Source: an uncultured archaeon (lineage in GTDB: Archaea; Nanobdellota; Nanobdellia; Pacearchaeales; GW2011-AR1). From it: a stretch of 43,690 nt of DNA. This document shows, in pieces, positions 32,130 to 39,533 of the stretch. The position numbers and the translations under genes were made by a program. Below the pieces are notes generated by a model, which saw only the letters and a program-made list of their open reading frames with translations, ran no database searches and was not told where the DNA came from. Each line of letters starts with the position of its first letter. Within the stretch, counting starts at the first letter, position 1. The stretch covers positions 1 to 43,690 of the forward strand of contig CABMGE010000015.1 in NCBI GenBank assembly GCA_902385625.1, in the 5' to 3' direction.

Positions 32130-32309
32130 TTAAAATTCAGTGGATACTTTGCTAATTCCAAATAGATTATGAATCTCAGAAGCACACATTCCCTCTAATT
32201 CTCCTGATTTTAATAGTGCTTCAAATTTTGCCATTCTCATATTTCTAGCATACTCCGGATTAATAAACTCATATGCTTTTTTGAAATATTGAGCAATATA
32301 ATCTTTCAT
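32130..32309 (-). CDS. Small protein of unknown function (59 aa)
   Basis: The reverse strand encodes MKDYIAQYFKKAYEFINPEY, then a helical stretch (MRMAKFEALLKSGELEGMC) and a short C-terminus containing HNLFGISKVSTEF. Composition is that of a real soluble protein, and a TATA-like element (TTTAATAAC) lies about 26 nt before the start. No domain recognised. A copy of the 28-nt palindromic element is upstream of the promoter. Confidence 0.5.
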   Translation of the reverse strand: MKDYIAQYFKKAYEFINPEYARNMRMAKFEALLKSGELEGMCASEIHNLFGISKVSTEF

Positions 32310-32361
32310 AATACTAAAAAGTTTATCCTGTTATTAAACTTTATTGTAACTTATAGCATAT

Positions 32362-32389
32362 ATTTTATAATTTCGTATAAAATAGTTAT
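32362..32389. repeat. 28-nt palindromic element, copy 2
   Basis: ATTTTATA and TATAAAAT form a perfect 8-bp inverted repeat (9 bp with the flanking T at 32361 and A at 32384) around ATTTCG. The 28 nt differ from 20708-20735 at three positions only. It lies about 52 nt upstream of the 32130-32309 gene. Downstream on the plus strand there is a small ATGTC/GACAT stem and a CTCTTTTTCT run (to about 32460), so a short plus-strand RNA is also conceivable. Confidence 0.5.
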
Positions 32390-32515
32390 CTGTCTTATGA
32401 TACTAATAGGTTATGTCTGAAAGGACATTAATTTATTACAATAGTCAATCCTCTTTTTCTAAAAATATATTAAAAATAAAAAAATAAAAGTTGTTTAGCG
32501 CGATTCTAGTTTTAG

Positions 32516-32728
32516 TTAGAATCTAGCTGGTTTATGTTTTTGAAAACATTCTCTGCAATATACTGGCTTGCCTTCTGTAGGTTTGAATGGAACTTCACAT
32601 TCTTGCTTACATTCTGAGCAAACTGCTTTATGCATTTCTCTTGGTCCATCGTTAAAGCTTCTTCTAAATCCGCCGCCTCCGCCGAATCCTCCGCCGCTTC
32701 TTCTTGGTCCATTACCAAAATTTCCCAT
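32516..32728 (-). CDS. Gly/Arg-rich zinc-ribbon protein (70 aa)
   Basis: The N-terminal 30 residues are an RGG-like Gly/Arg/Phe tail (RRSGGGFGGGGGFRRSF). The rest is a zinc ribbon MHKAVCSECKQECEVPFKP, then GKPVYCRECF, with CxxC pairs at 37/40 and 58/61 and an extra Cys44. This CxxC-ECEVPF-CxxC type is common in archaea and bacteria. The Gly/Arg tail suggests RNA binding, as in cold-shock-type proteins. A GGAGG ribosome-binding site lies about 14 nt before the ATG, after a leader of about 50 nt. The promoter TATA sits between the arms of an 11-bp inverted repeat. The alternative frame through the same DNA (32512-32718) gives an acidic nonsense protein. Confidence 0.75.
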   Translation of the reverse strand: MGNFGNGPRRSGGGFGGGGGFRRSFNDGPREMHKAVCSECKQECEVPFKPTEGKPVYCRECFQKHKPARF

Positions 32729-32787
32729 TGTATTTGTTTATCCTCCGCGCATTAATTCATACAAGAACTAGTTAGCTAATTATTCGT

Positions 32788-32818
32788 TTTAAAATCCGTT
32801 TTTATAGGATTTTAAAAG
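32788..32818 (-). promoter_or_regulatory. TATA box framed by an 11-bp inverted repeat
   Basis: TTTTAAAATCC (32788-32798) and GGATTTTAAAA (32808-32818) are perfect inverted copies. The nine bases between them read TATAAAAAC on the minus strand, the TATA box for the zinc-ribbon gene. This is a well-placed repressor site. Confidence 0.5.
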
Positions 32819-32923
32819 CCTAAAATTTCAAATCTGGAAATTTTTTGATTATCTTTGTAGCCTTTATATGTAATTAAAACAGAAAACTCCGGTTTATAAA
32901 ACTATGTTATTTCAGTGTTTACT

Positions 32924-33754
32924 TTAATTCATCACAAATTCTGGCTTTGCAATAATATCTTTCTCTTCAACTTTTTTGTAAACCCCAATGAACCTCTCCT
33001 TAAAGAAAACCGAAAATAACTCTGAATTGGGTATTTTTCCGCAAACATCGTTTTCCATCAAAGGTTTTCCATTGAGAAGTCCCTTAATAGATTCTTCTTT
33101 AACTTGCAGAGATGTTACAACCTGTTTTATAATTTCAGCAGGAATTAAAATTTCCCGCAGTTTACTTTCATCTTTTTTTTCATTCCAGGACTTGACTGCC
33201 TTTTCAATATCTTCAAGACTATAAGATTCATCTACTTTAAACAAACCTGCCCTTATTCTCCTAAGTTCTACCATATGTGCACCGCCGATTTTTTCACCCA
33301 AATCAGAAATTAACTTTCTAATATATGTTCCTGCCTGTACATCACTCTCAAATTCAACAACATTTCCTTCTTTTTTTATTATCTTAAATTTATTAACTGT
33401 TCTCTCTCGAAGAACTCTTTTAACTCTTGATCTTACAGGAGGCTTTTGCATTATCTTTCCAATAAACGCTTCCATCTCATCTGCAAGTCTTTTTTCAGAT
33501 ATTTCGCGATGAAGAAGCATTTTTCCAACATATTCCTTGTCTTTTTTCATAAAATAATTTGAAAGCCTGCATGCTCTGTTTATTGCAACAGGCAAAACTC
33601 CTGTAACCATCGGGTCAAGTGTTCCAAAATGTCCTGCTTTTTTTGCTCCTAAAATTTTTCTAACGCGATCTGCACAAACAAAACTAGTTATTCCTGCAGG
33701 TTTGTCTACATTTATAATCGAGAATTCAATGAGTTCGCTAATAGGTTTTTCCAT
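32924..33754 (-). CDS. cbf5: tRNA/rRNA pseudouridine synthase Cbf5
   Basis: It has the TruB/Cbf5 catalytic motif GHFGTLDPMVTGVLPVAI with Asp47, then KEYVGKMLLH, the QKPPVRSRVKRVLRER element and AGTYIRKLISDLG, followed by a C-terminal PUA-like region (from about residue 200). Cbf5 is the catalytic subunit of H/ACA ribonucleoproteins with Nop10, Gar1 and L7Ae, which are not in this window. At 276 aa it is shorter than the roughly 330 aa of many archaeal Cbf5 proteins, with a reduced N-terminus. A TATA-like element (about 33772-33785) precedes the start. Confidence 0.9.
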   Translation of the reverse strand: MEKPISELIEFSIINVDKPAGITSFVCADRVRKILGAKKAGHFGTLDPMVTGVLPVAINRACRLSNYFMKKDKEYVGKMLLHREISEKRLADEMEAFIGKIMQKPPVRSRVKRVLRERTVNKFKIIKKEGNVVEFESDVQAGTYIRKLISDLGEKIGGAHMVELRRIRAGLFKVDESYSLEDIEKAVKSWNEKKDESKLREILIPAEIIKQVVTSLQVKEESIKGLLNGKPLMENDVCGKIPNSELFSVFFKERFIGVYKKVEEKDIIAKPEFVMN

Positions 33755-33815
33755 AGAGATAAATTGTATATTTTAATATATAAATCTTTAAACTTATTAA
33801 AAGATTAAATCTTTA

Positions 33816-34988
33816 TTATAAAACTTTACTAGAACCAACATTTTCTTGAAGTCTTGTTGGCAACTCATATCCGACTTTAGCATTAACCCTGAAAGCTCCA
33901 TCTCCAATATTACCTTCAACAGTTGCAGCATGCCAGTATTTGCCGCACATTCTAGGTTTAGATGATTTAGTTATATTTATATAAACCGGCATTGCAGTAA
34001 CATTTTCAATAGGTTTACATCCTGGTTTTAGTCCGAGTTCTCTTAACCATAAGTTGTTGCTTTCTTCTCTTGAAATGCCATCTTGTGCATACATAAGAAT
34101 TTGAGTTAATTGTCCTGCGATTAATATAGAATCTATTGAACTTAAATGAGGTTTACATCCTTCGCCATTTTTCTGAGACCATTGTCCACCGTATCTTAAA
34201 TCAACTTTAGCATTAATTATTCCATTTTTAGGATCAATTTCAATATCATAAATATCATGATGTGTATTTCTAAAGCCGTCTGAAAAATATCTTCCAGATG
34301 ATGGCCCTAATGCATCATCAGCGCTATTATACCATAATTTGCCATCAGGTCTTTCTTCTGCTCCATTTACAGTTGTATTTATATCAAGTCCAAGGATATC
34401 AATTATTTTTGTGACTCTGTCTTCTACAGATCCTGTAACTACATTAAATGGTATTCCAAGACTGTCCCATGTTCCGATTAATATATCATCTGCTTTTTTT
34501 CTAAAGTCTTCTGAAACTGGCCTATGTCCATCACGATTTAATGGAAATTCTACAGGTAAATGAACAATATGTGTATAGTTTTTTGCAGCATGTCTTTTTA
34601 CAACTTCTCCAAATGCACCCATAGCAAAATTATAATCATTGCCAAATATTTCTGAACCATGTCCATTTGCTCCTTCAAGTATTCTTCCATATCCATAAGC
34701 CCATTCATGTAATGCAGAGCCATCAGAAATAAAACTATCTTTAAGTCTACTTTCTAAAATACTTCTCTCAGCAAATCTAACCATCCCTAATTGAATAAGT
34801 TCAAATGGAGAACATTCTTCTAGTCTTTTTCCTGGAAATGTTTCTGGCAAAATCTCTCTCATTCCTCTTGCTACTGCACAGGGTATTCCAGTTAACTTAG
34901 ATAATTCTCTAGTTGTTGTAGTCTTACCAGTACTATAAGTTCCTGATATAACAATTCTCTTGTCCAAATTTTTTGTTCCAAATAACAT
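33816..34988 (-). CDS. NadR-like P-loop kinase fused to an AvrD-like domain (390 aa)
   Basis: Residues 1-205 form a P-loop kinase/ATPase of the NadR/AAA_28 type: Walker A GTYSTGKTT (16-24), an acidic SFISDGSALHEWAYGYG block near 85-101, and HIVHLPVEFPL near 140. Residues 220-390 resemble the AvrD family: ADDALGPSSGRYFSDGFRN, HHDIYDIEID, DLRYGGQWSQKN, KPHLSSIDSILIAGQLTQIL. AvrD in Pseudomonas directs synthesis of syringolide elicitors. The fusion suggests phosphorylation or activation coupled to the AvrD-type reaction on a small molecule. A TATA about 26 nt upstream lies inside a long-spaced inverted repeat (34991-35043). The AvrD call rests on remembered motif shape and should be checked by profile search. 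Confidence 0.55.
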   Translation of the reverse strand: MLFGTKNLDKRIVISGTYSTGKTTTTRELSKLTGIPCAVARGMREILPETFPGKRLEECSPFELIQLGMVRFAERSILESRLKDSFISDGSALHEWAYGYGRILEGANGHGSEIFGNDYNFAMGAFGEVVKRHAAKNYTHIVHLPVEFPLNRDGHRPVSEDFRKKADDILIGTWDSLGIPFNVVTGSVEDRVTKIIDILGLDINTTVNGAEERPDGKLWYNSADDALGPSSGRYFSDGFRNTHHDIYDIEIDPKNGIINAKVDLRYGGQWSQKNGEGCKPHLSSIDSILIAGQLTQILMYAQDGISREESNNLWLRELGLKPGCKPIENVTAMPVYINITKSSKPRMCGKYWHAATVEGNIGDGAFRVNAKVGYELPTRLQENVGSSKVL

Positions 34989-34990
34989 AA

Positions 34991-35043
34991 ATTAGTAGAG
35001 GAAATATATACTTTATAAATGTTTCGTTTCTGTAACTACTAAT
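34991..35043 (-). promoter_or_regulatory. Promoter flanked by distant 8-bp inverted repeat
   Basis: ATTAGTAG (34991-34998) and CTACTAAT (35036-35043) are perfect inverted copies 37 nt apart. Between them, on the minus strand, is TTTATAAAG, about 26 nt before the kinase-AvrD start. The arms could be two operator half-sites bracketing the promoter. Confidence 0.3.
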
Positions 35044-35124
35044 AAGAGACTACAATACAAGTTATTTAGACGAGATACAGTCATCAGACAAATCTTAAAA
35101 ATTATTATTCAAAAATCAATAAAA

Positions 35125-35919
35125 TTATCTTATCTCTCTATACGGTTTATAACTTATAACCCATTTTCCAGAACTCGTTATATCCAGATATGGAAAAATA
35201 ATTGCAGTTGATTTTATCATTTGCATTGCATTGTGATTATCAACAATTTCCGCTAAAGCAGTTTCACCATCTGAAAAAGGGCTGTTTGGAATTTTACCAG
35301 AATTTAGATCTTTCCAAAGATCATTCGTATTATTGTACCCAAATCGAATAAGCATTTCATACACCACTGGTTTAGGATTATTTTTAAAACTCGATATAAA
35401 AGGCATTGCCTTTTCAGGAAGAGGATAATACTCTATTTCAGAAGACCTGTTTTCCAGGTTTTTTATTGAAACTATTGGTTCAGAACCAAATTTGGTTGTA
35501 ACATCAAGGTTTTCAAGTCTTCCATTAAGATTAAATCTCCATCTAAACGCTAAATCTATCTTATCCCTGGGGAATCTCTTTAAAGAATAACTCTCCCCAT
35601 TAATACTTGCTTTAATTCGTGTTTCTCTTAATAAACCGCTGTATATTTTTACCTGGTTCTTAGGTTTATTTTCAACAGGCTTGTTCCATTCTTCATCCTC
35701 TTTCTGTTTTTCAATAAAATCTTGTCTTGCTCTTTCTCCAGCCTCTCTTAATCTTGTTCTATAGTCGCTTTCAGCAATAACTCCATGGCGATCTAGGATT
35801 GCAATAGTATTCTTCATTTTTTCATCAAAACTTTTAGGATCTTCACAGTAAGGATCTAATTCTTCAATGATTCTAACTGCATCATTAATCTCTATTCTTA
35901 ATTTTTTTGGAAGTGACAT
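35125..35919 (-). CDS. Uncharacterised protein (264 aa) beside the DHQS-like gene
   Basis: The N-terminal 85 residues are helical and charged (LRIEINDAVRIIEELDPYC, YRTRLREAGERARQDFIEKQ). The remainder is mixed beta/alpha with KASINGESYSLKRFPRDKID, LDVTTKFGSEPIVSIKNL and a C-terminal IIFPYLDITSSGKWVISYKP. There is no signal or membrane helix. I recognise no family. It follows the DHQS-like gene by 35 nt in the same direction and precedes the kinase-AvrD gene, so a role in the same pathway is possible. Confidence 0.5.
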   Translation of the reverse strand: MSLPKKLRIEINDAVRIIEELDPYCEDPKSFDEKMKNTIAILDRHGVIAESDYRTRLREAGERARQDFIEKQKEDEEWNKPVENKPKNQVKIYSGLLRETRIKASINGESYSLKRFPRDKIDLAFRWRFNLNGRLENLDVTTKFGSEPIVSIKNLENRSSEIEYYPLPEKAMPFISSFKNNPKPVVYEMLIRFGYNNTNDLWKDLNSGKIPNSPFSDGETALAEIVDNHNAMQMIKSTAIIFPYLDITSSGKWVISYKPYREIR

Positions 35920-35954
35920 AGAAATTTACAAAAATCAATGCTTCTTAAACTTTT

Positions 35955-36911
35955 TTATTTTAAGCATTCCCTTACAGTCTCTTCTTCAACATAATAATCA
36001 TAATTCTTTTCATCAAATGCAAATTTAAACTTGCCTTTTTTATCTGATTTCATTATCTTCAAAACTTTGTCTACATCTAGATCTTTTGGAAGTTCTATTG
36101 GAAGGCCTACAGAAACAAGTGCATTTTTTAAGTTTTCAATTTGTTTTTTATCAATTATTCCAAGCCTGTTTCCAATCTCAAGTTCTTTTATCATTCCAAT
36201 TGAGATTGCTTCTCCATGACTTAGATTATATAAAATTTCAATTGCATGTCCGACAGTATGGCCAAAATTTAAAATATGCCTGTATCCCTTGTCAAATTGA
36301 TCTTTTTCTACAATTTTTACTTTATTTTTACAACACTCAATAATTATCTTTTCAATATCTTCATCTGAAAGATTTTTTGATGAGACCAACTTTAATGAAG
36401 GACTTCCAAATAAATGTCCATATTTTATTACTTCTGCAAGTCCATTTTTAAATTCTTTTTCAGGAAGAGTTTTTAATAATTCAGGGTCTATTAGGATTAG
36501 TGCAGGTTGATAGATTGTTCCAACATAATTTTTCTTTTCACCTAAATTAACTCCATTTTTTCCTCCTATGCTACTATCAGTCATTGCAACTAGAGAGGTA
36601 GGGACTTGTATAAGATTTATCCCTCTTTTATATGTAGAAGCAATAAATCCTGCAAGATCTCCTGTAACTCCTCCGCCAAAGGCAACAATTGTATCTCTAT
36701 TGACGTTGTTTAAAATTTTAAAATAATTTTCAAGTGACTTAGACTCTTCACCTGCTTTTATTATGTAATTTTCAGAAGAGATTAGATCTTTATAATAATG
36801 ATAAAGATTAGTATCAGTTATTACAAATCCTTCAGGCAATTTATCATCTTTTACCTGCCCTCTTCTAATAATAATTTTGCATTTTGCTTCAGTATTAACG
36901 ATAATTTCCAT
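35955..36911 (-). CDS. aroB: 3-Dehydroquinate-synthase-like sugar phosphate cyclase
   Basis: The 318-aa protein carries the NAD-binding FGGGVTGDLAGFIAS (about 78-92), the QVPTSLVAMTDSSIGGKNG block and the zinc ligands Glu160 (NGLAEVIKYG), His218/His222 (FGHTVGHAIE) and His232 (LSHGEAISIGM). This is the dehydroquinate synthase fold, which cyclises a heptulosonate phosphate in the shikimate pathway. It is shorter than the usual 340-360 aa, and T-DSS replaces the common V-DSS. No other shikimate gene lies nearby; its neighbours are a kinase-AvrD fusion and a MaoC-like gene. A related cyclase making another cyclitol is therefore a real alternative. A TATA element sits about 22 nt upstream. Confidence 0.75.
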   Translation of the reverse strand: MEIIVNTEAKCKIIIRRGQVKDDKLPEGFVITDTNLYHYYKDLISSENYIIKAGEESKSLENYFKILNNVNRDTIVAFGGGVTGDLAGFIASTYKRGINLIQVPTSLVAMTDSSIGGKNGVNLGEKKNYVGTIYQPALILIDPELLKTLPEKEFKNGLAEVIKYGHLFGSPSLKLVSSKNLSDEDIEKIIIECCKNKVKIVEKDQFDKGYRHILNFGHTVGHAIEILYNLSHGEAISIGMIKELEIGNRLGIIDKKQIENLKNALVSVGLPIELPKDLDVDKVLKIMKSDKKGKFKFAFDEKNYDYYVEEETVRECLK

Positions 36912-36978
36912 CCTTTGATCTATTTTTTTATATTTAAATAATCTTTGTCTTTTTGCTGCTCTGTCCGAAGTTCATGTT

Positions 36979-36992
36979 TTGTTTATAAACAA
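36979..36992. promoter_or_regulatory. Palindromic TATA element
   Basis: TTGTTTATAAACAA is a perfect 14-bp palindrome whose centre is a TATA box. It lies 68 nt upstream of the DHQS-like start on one side and heads a hairpin-rich segment on the other. A plus-strand transcript from here would start near 37010. Confidence 0.35.
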
Positions 36993-36993
36993 T

Positions 36994-37026
36994 CATTTTA
37001 TTCGAAATTCACTTCCGAATAAAATG
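36994..37026 (+). repeat. 11-bp perfect inverted repeat
   Basis: CATTTTATTCG (36994-37004) and CGAATAAAATG (37016-37026) are exact inverted copies around an 11-nt loop. It follows the palindromic TATA directly, so it overlaps the predicted transcription start and could be an operator or part of an RNA fold. Confidence 0.5.
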
Positions 37027-37036
37027 CAACTTTATC

Positions 37037-37076
37037 TTGTCCAGGAATCAAATGATTCCGGACAAAGCCTCTTTTT
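37037..37076 (+). terminator. Strong bulged hairpin followed by T-run; candidate small-RNA terminator or attenuator
   Basis: TTGTCC-A-GGAATCA (37037-37050) pairs with TGATTCC-GGACAA (37053-37065), 13 bp with one bulged A, followed by CCTCTTTTT (37068-37076). It lies 38-77 nt before the MaoC-like ATG at 37114, which has its own leaderless TATA at about 37084-37093. The structure may therefore end an independent RNA of about 65 nt starting near 37010. Confidence 0.45.
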
Positions 37077-37113
37077 GCAATAAACTTAAAAACCCATTTT
37101 ATTAAAGAGTTTT

Positions 37114-37887
37114 ATGGAAGAATTATTTACAACTGAAAATAGTAGGCTTGCAGCTCTTGTACATGGAGATCCAAATGAGATTCATAAAAATAATCGATTT
37201 GGAAAAATTATCGCTCCAGGACTCATGCAACTTCAAGGATTTATCTCTATGTTTGGATGGAAAGAAGATCATTTGCTTGAAGTAATATTAAAAAAACCAG
37301 TTGTTGTACCAAATCTTAAATTAGATTATTATATGATAGAAGAAGGAACTTGTGTTCTTAAGGATGAAAATGAAGTTTATTCAGAAGCAAGACTCATACC
37401 TGCACAATCAATGCCCAATCTTTCTAAGGGATCAACTGCTTATAAATACTCATTTACCGAAGAGGATTTAATTCTGAATGATTCTGATTGGGAGAGTTAT
37501 AATTTAATTCCTATCAACTCTGTTAAGAGAATAATGCCTAAAGCAAAAACCGAAATATTATATAATGCTGCAGCAGTGGGAGTTAGCGCAAATGCTCTTG
37601 TAAGAATGCTAAAAGAAGATTCCAGTATCTTGCCTGATTTGTTCTTCCCAGTTGCAAGAGAAAATGGGAAAAATGCCTGTCTTGAAGATAAATTATGTTT
37701 GTATATGGGAAGTAGTTCTAGTTTTGAGAAATACAAGGAACTTTTATTAGAAGCTTCTCCTATAAGACAGAATATTGAGAATGAAAGGGGAATTATTGGA
37801 ACAATTTCAGAATCTTCAGGACTTTACACACTTGAGATTTATTTAACCAAAATTCCATTAAAAGTATTAAATAGAATGTTGAGATAA
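37114..37887 (+). CDS. MaoC-like hot-dog-fold protein
   Basis: The first 105 residues contain ALVHGDPNEIHKNNRFGKII, then APGLMQLQGFI, the MaoC/hydratase-2 pattern with catalytic-type Asp19, Asn21 and His24 and the hot-dog helix after it. PNLKLDYYMIEEGTCVL matches the following strands. The second half (from about 115) reads as a second, divergent domain with CLYMGSSSSFEKY and SGLYTLEIYLTKIPLKVLNR, possibly a degenerate second hot-dog as in double-hot-dog enzymes. It may hydrate an enoyl thioester or act in the same small-molecule pathway as the neighbouring cyclase and AvrD-like protein. It is on the opposite strand, with its own TATA about 25 nt upstream. Confidence 0.65.
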   Translation: MEELFTTENSRLAALVHGDPNEIHKNNRFGKIIAPGLMQLQGFISMFGWKEDHLLEVILKKPVVVPNLKLDYYMIEEGTCVLKDENEVYSEARLIPAQSMPNLSKGSTAYKYSFTEEDLILNDSDWESYNLIPINSVKRIMPKAKTEILYNAAAVGVSANALVRMLKEDSSILPDLFFPVARENGKNACLEDKLCLYMGSSSSFEKYKELLLEASPIRQNIENERGIIGTISESSGLYTLEIYLTKIPLKVLNRMLR

Positions 37888-37911
37888 TTTCCTATTTTAT
37901 TCAAAAGTGAA

Positions 37912-38016
37912 TTAATCTATTTCACCCTTCAACCATCTCTTTTTCTCATTTTCAGGAAACTCTTCAACATGTGAAGCTTTACCTCCTAAAGCGAACTTTT
38001 GAAAAAGTGGAATCAA
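37912..38016 (-). CDS. Possible 34-aa protein overlapping the AlkD-like stop
   Basis: A frame that begins with TTG overlapping the AlkD-like stop codon reads QKFALGGKASHVEEF, then PENEKKRWLKGEID and stop. The composition is protein-like, unlike a random AT-rich ORF, and it may be a coupled small protein or the remnant tail of a lost gene. A GGAGGT within it is simply the Gly-Gly codons. I recognise no family. Confidence 0.3.
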   Translation of the reverse strand: MIPLFQKFALGGKASHVEEFPENEKKRWLKGEID

Positions 38017-38732
38017 ACTTCACTTTTAAGATACTTTTGTCTTTGATTATATTCCATTTTTTCAATTGCATACCTTAACATTGTCCTTGGCATTTTAAGA
38101 TAATGTTTTTTTAAGAAATTTTCAAGAACCTTTTTATCGCGATTTCCGACCTCGCGAAGCATCCATCCAACAGATTTATGGATTAAATCATGAGAATCAG
38201 AAAGTAAAATTTCAGAAATTTTTAAAGTATCATTAAAATCGTTTTGCCGAATAAATGTAAATGTGGAAAGTATTGCAATTCTTTTCTCCCATAAATTATC
38301 TGATTTTGCGAGTTTATACAGAATTTCATGTTCTTTAGATGTAAGGTATTTTCCGACGATATTTGGGGCTGAAAGATCAACTAAATCCCAATTATTGATG
38401 TTTTTTGTGTTTTTTAAATAAAAATCAAATATCTCTTTTTTATAATTCTCTTCTGAGTTTTTAGATGCTTTTTCATATTGTTTAACAAGTATTAGCAGTG
38501 CAATTAACCTTTTTTCATGGATCTTTGAATCAAGAAGTTCTTGAATTTCGTCCATTTTTAGTTCGCAAAACTCTTTGACTATTTTTCTTTGAATCGGAAC
38601 AATTATGCCAAGAAATACATCTCCCTCGCCATAATCCCCCTTCCCGGTTTTAAAAAATCTCTGGGCTATCCTTGCTTTTTCTAGATTTGACTCGAGTTTA
38701 AGTCTTTTTTCTAATTCTTTTAAAGTTTGCAT
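38013..38732 (-). CDS. AlkD-like DNA glycosylase (HEAT-repeat)
   Basis: The 239-aa all-helical protein matches the DNA alkylation repair family: DYGEGDVFLGIIVPIQRKI near residue 33, HEKRLIALLILV, NNWDLVDLSAPNIVG with Trp115 and Asp119, NLWEKRIAILSTF, HKSVGWMLREVG with Trp190, and MPRTMLRYAIEK. Trp115, Asp119 and Trp190 correspond to the aromatic/acidic residues used by AlkD to excise 3- and 7-alkylpurines without base flipping. Length is normal. A divergent paralogue lies 6 nt upstream, so the two are almost certainly co-transcribed. Confidence 0.85.
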   Translation of the reverse strand: MQTLKELEKRLKLESNLEKARIAQRFFKTGKGDYGEGDVFLGIIVPIQRKIVKEFCELKMDEIQELLDSKIHEKRLIALLILVKQYEKASKNSEENYKKEIFDFYLKNTKNINNWDLVDLSAPNIVGKYLTSKEHEILYKLAKSDNLWEKRIAILSTFTFIRQNDFNDTLKISEILLSDSHDLIHKSVGWMLREVGNRDKKVLENFLKKHYLKMPRTMLRYAIEKMEYNQRQKYLKSEV

Positions 38733-38738
38733 ATAAAA

Positions 38739-39473
38739 TTATCTTCCAAAAATATTCTTTATTCTTCGAAGACTTAGCACTTTATTTTTTCCAATTTTTT
38801 TTACATCTCTGAGTTTTCGCAGTTCACGATTGTTTTCCGTAGCTATACTAAATGTTATAATTGGCATTTGAATATTTTTTAAAATAAACTTTTTGGCAAC
38901 TACAGGTTTTACTTCATTAATTTCTTTTAAAACCATTCCAACTGCAGTCTGGATTTGTTCTTCTTTTGAGTATAAACACATTTGGAGTATTGTAAGAGGA
39001 AAATCTATCTCTTCTTTTTTAACTACCGGAATTGTAGAAATAACTGCCATTCTCTTAAACCAAATATTTTTGGATTTTGCCATTATGATTAGTTCTTGCT
39101 CCATTTTTTTTGTTTTGCATAATATCTCTCCAATAATATTTAATGAAACAATATCCACTTTATCCCAGCTCTTAATCTCTTTTAACTTGGTCTTAATAAA
39201 CTTCCAGGTTTCTATATTAAAATCCTCTTTATAGAGCTGCAATGTATGTATGGCAAGAGATCTCTCTTCATTATGTCCCGAATTCCAAAGTTTGTTAAAT
39301 ACCTTATAAAACTCACTTAAACTATACTCTTCATGAAGCCGTTTTGCAAGTACTTTAAGTTCTGGAATTCTTGTTTCGTAAAATGTATGAGAAGTCTTGA
39401 TGTATTTTTTAACATCTTCAAAAATCTGCTTATTACTAAGCCTCTGGAGCTGTTTCTTTGATTTATAGATCAT
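38739..39473 (-). CDS. Divergent AlkD-family paralogue
   Basis: It is 244 aa with the same HEAT-like layout: YETRIPELKVLAKRLHEEY, HNEERSLAIHTL, IKSWDKVDIVSLNIIG with Trp103 and Asp107, and NIWFKRMAVIST. The second active-site Trp is replaced by Met180 (AVGMVLKEIN), and the GEGD-type N-terminal segment is missing. The C-terminus is longer and basic (RKLRDVKKIG, LSLRRIKNIFGR). It may have a different lesion range or act as a DNA-binding partner of the downstream AlkD-like enzyme. Confidence 0.75.
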   Translation of the reverse strand: MIYKSKKQLQRLSNKQIFEDVKKYIKTSHTFYETRIPELKVLAKRLHEEYSLSEFYKVFNKLWNSGHNEERSLAIHTLQLYKEDFNIETWKFIKTKLKEIKSWDKVDIVSLNIIGEILCKTKKMEQELIIMAKSKNIWFKRMAVISTIPVVKKEEIDFPLTILQMCLYSKEEQIQTAVGMVLKEINEVKPVVAKKFILKNIQMPIITFSIATENNRELRKLRDVKKIGKNKVLSLRRIKNIFGR

Positions 39474-39533
39474 TTTCTATTATCTTTGATAAAGCGTTCC
39501 TCTGTATCATCACTCTTTTTTTAACTAAAATCT

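Noticed and set aside
20707..32389. Possible excisable element bounded by the two 28-nt repeats with a recombinase inside
   Set aside because: The interval contains LysRS, TrmY, Hjc and Orc1/Cdc6, which are core genes; no cargo or phage genes are seen. Kept only as a regulatory-element observation.
32512..32718. 68-aa acidic ORF in another frame of the zinc-ribbon gene
   Set aside because: It overlaps the zinc-ribbon gene, whose CxxC pairs, RGG-like tail and GGAGG site clearly mark the real frame.
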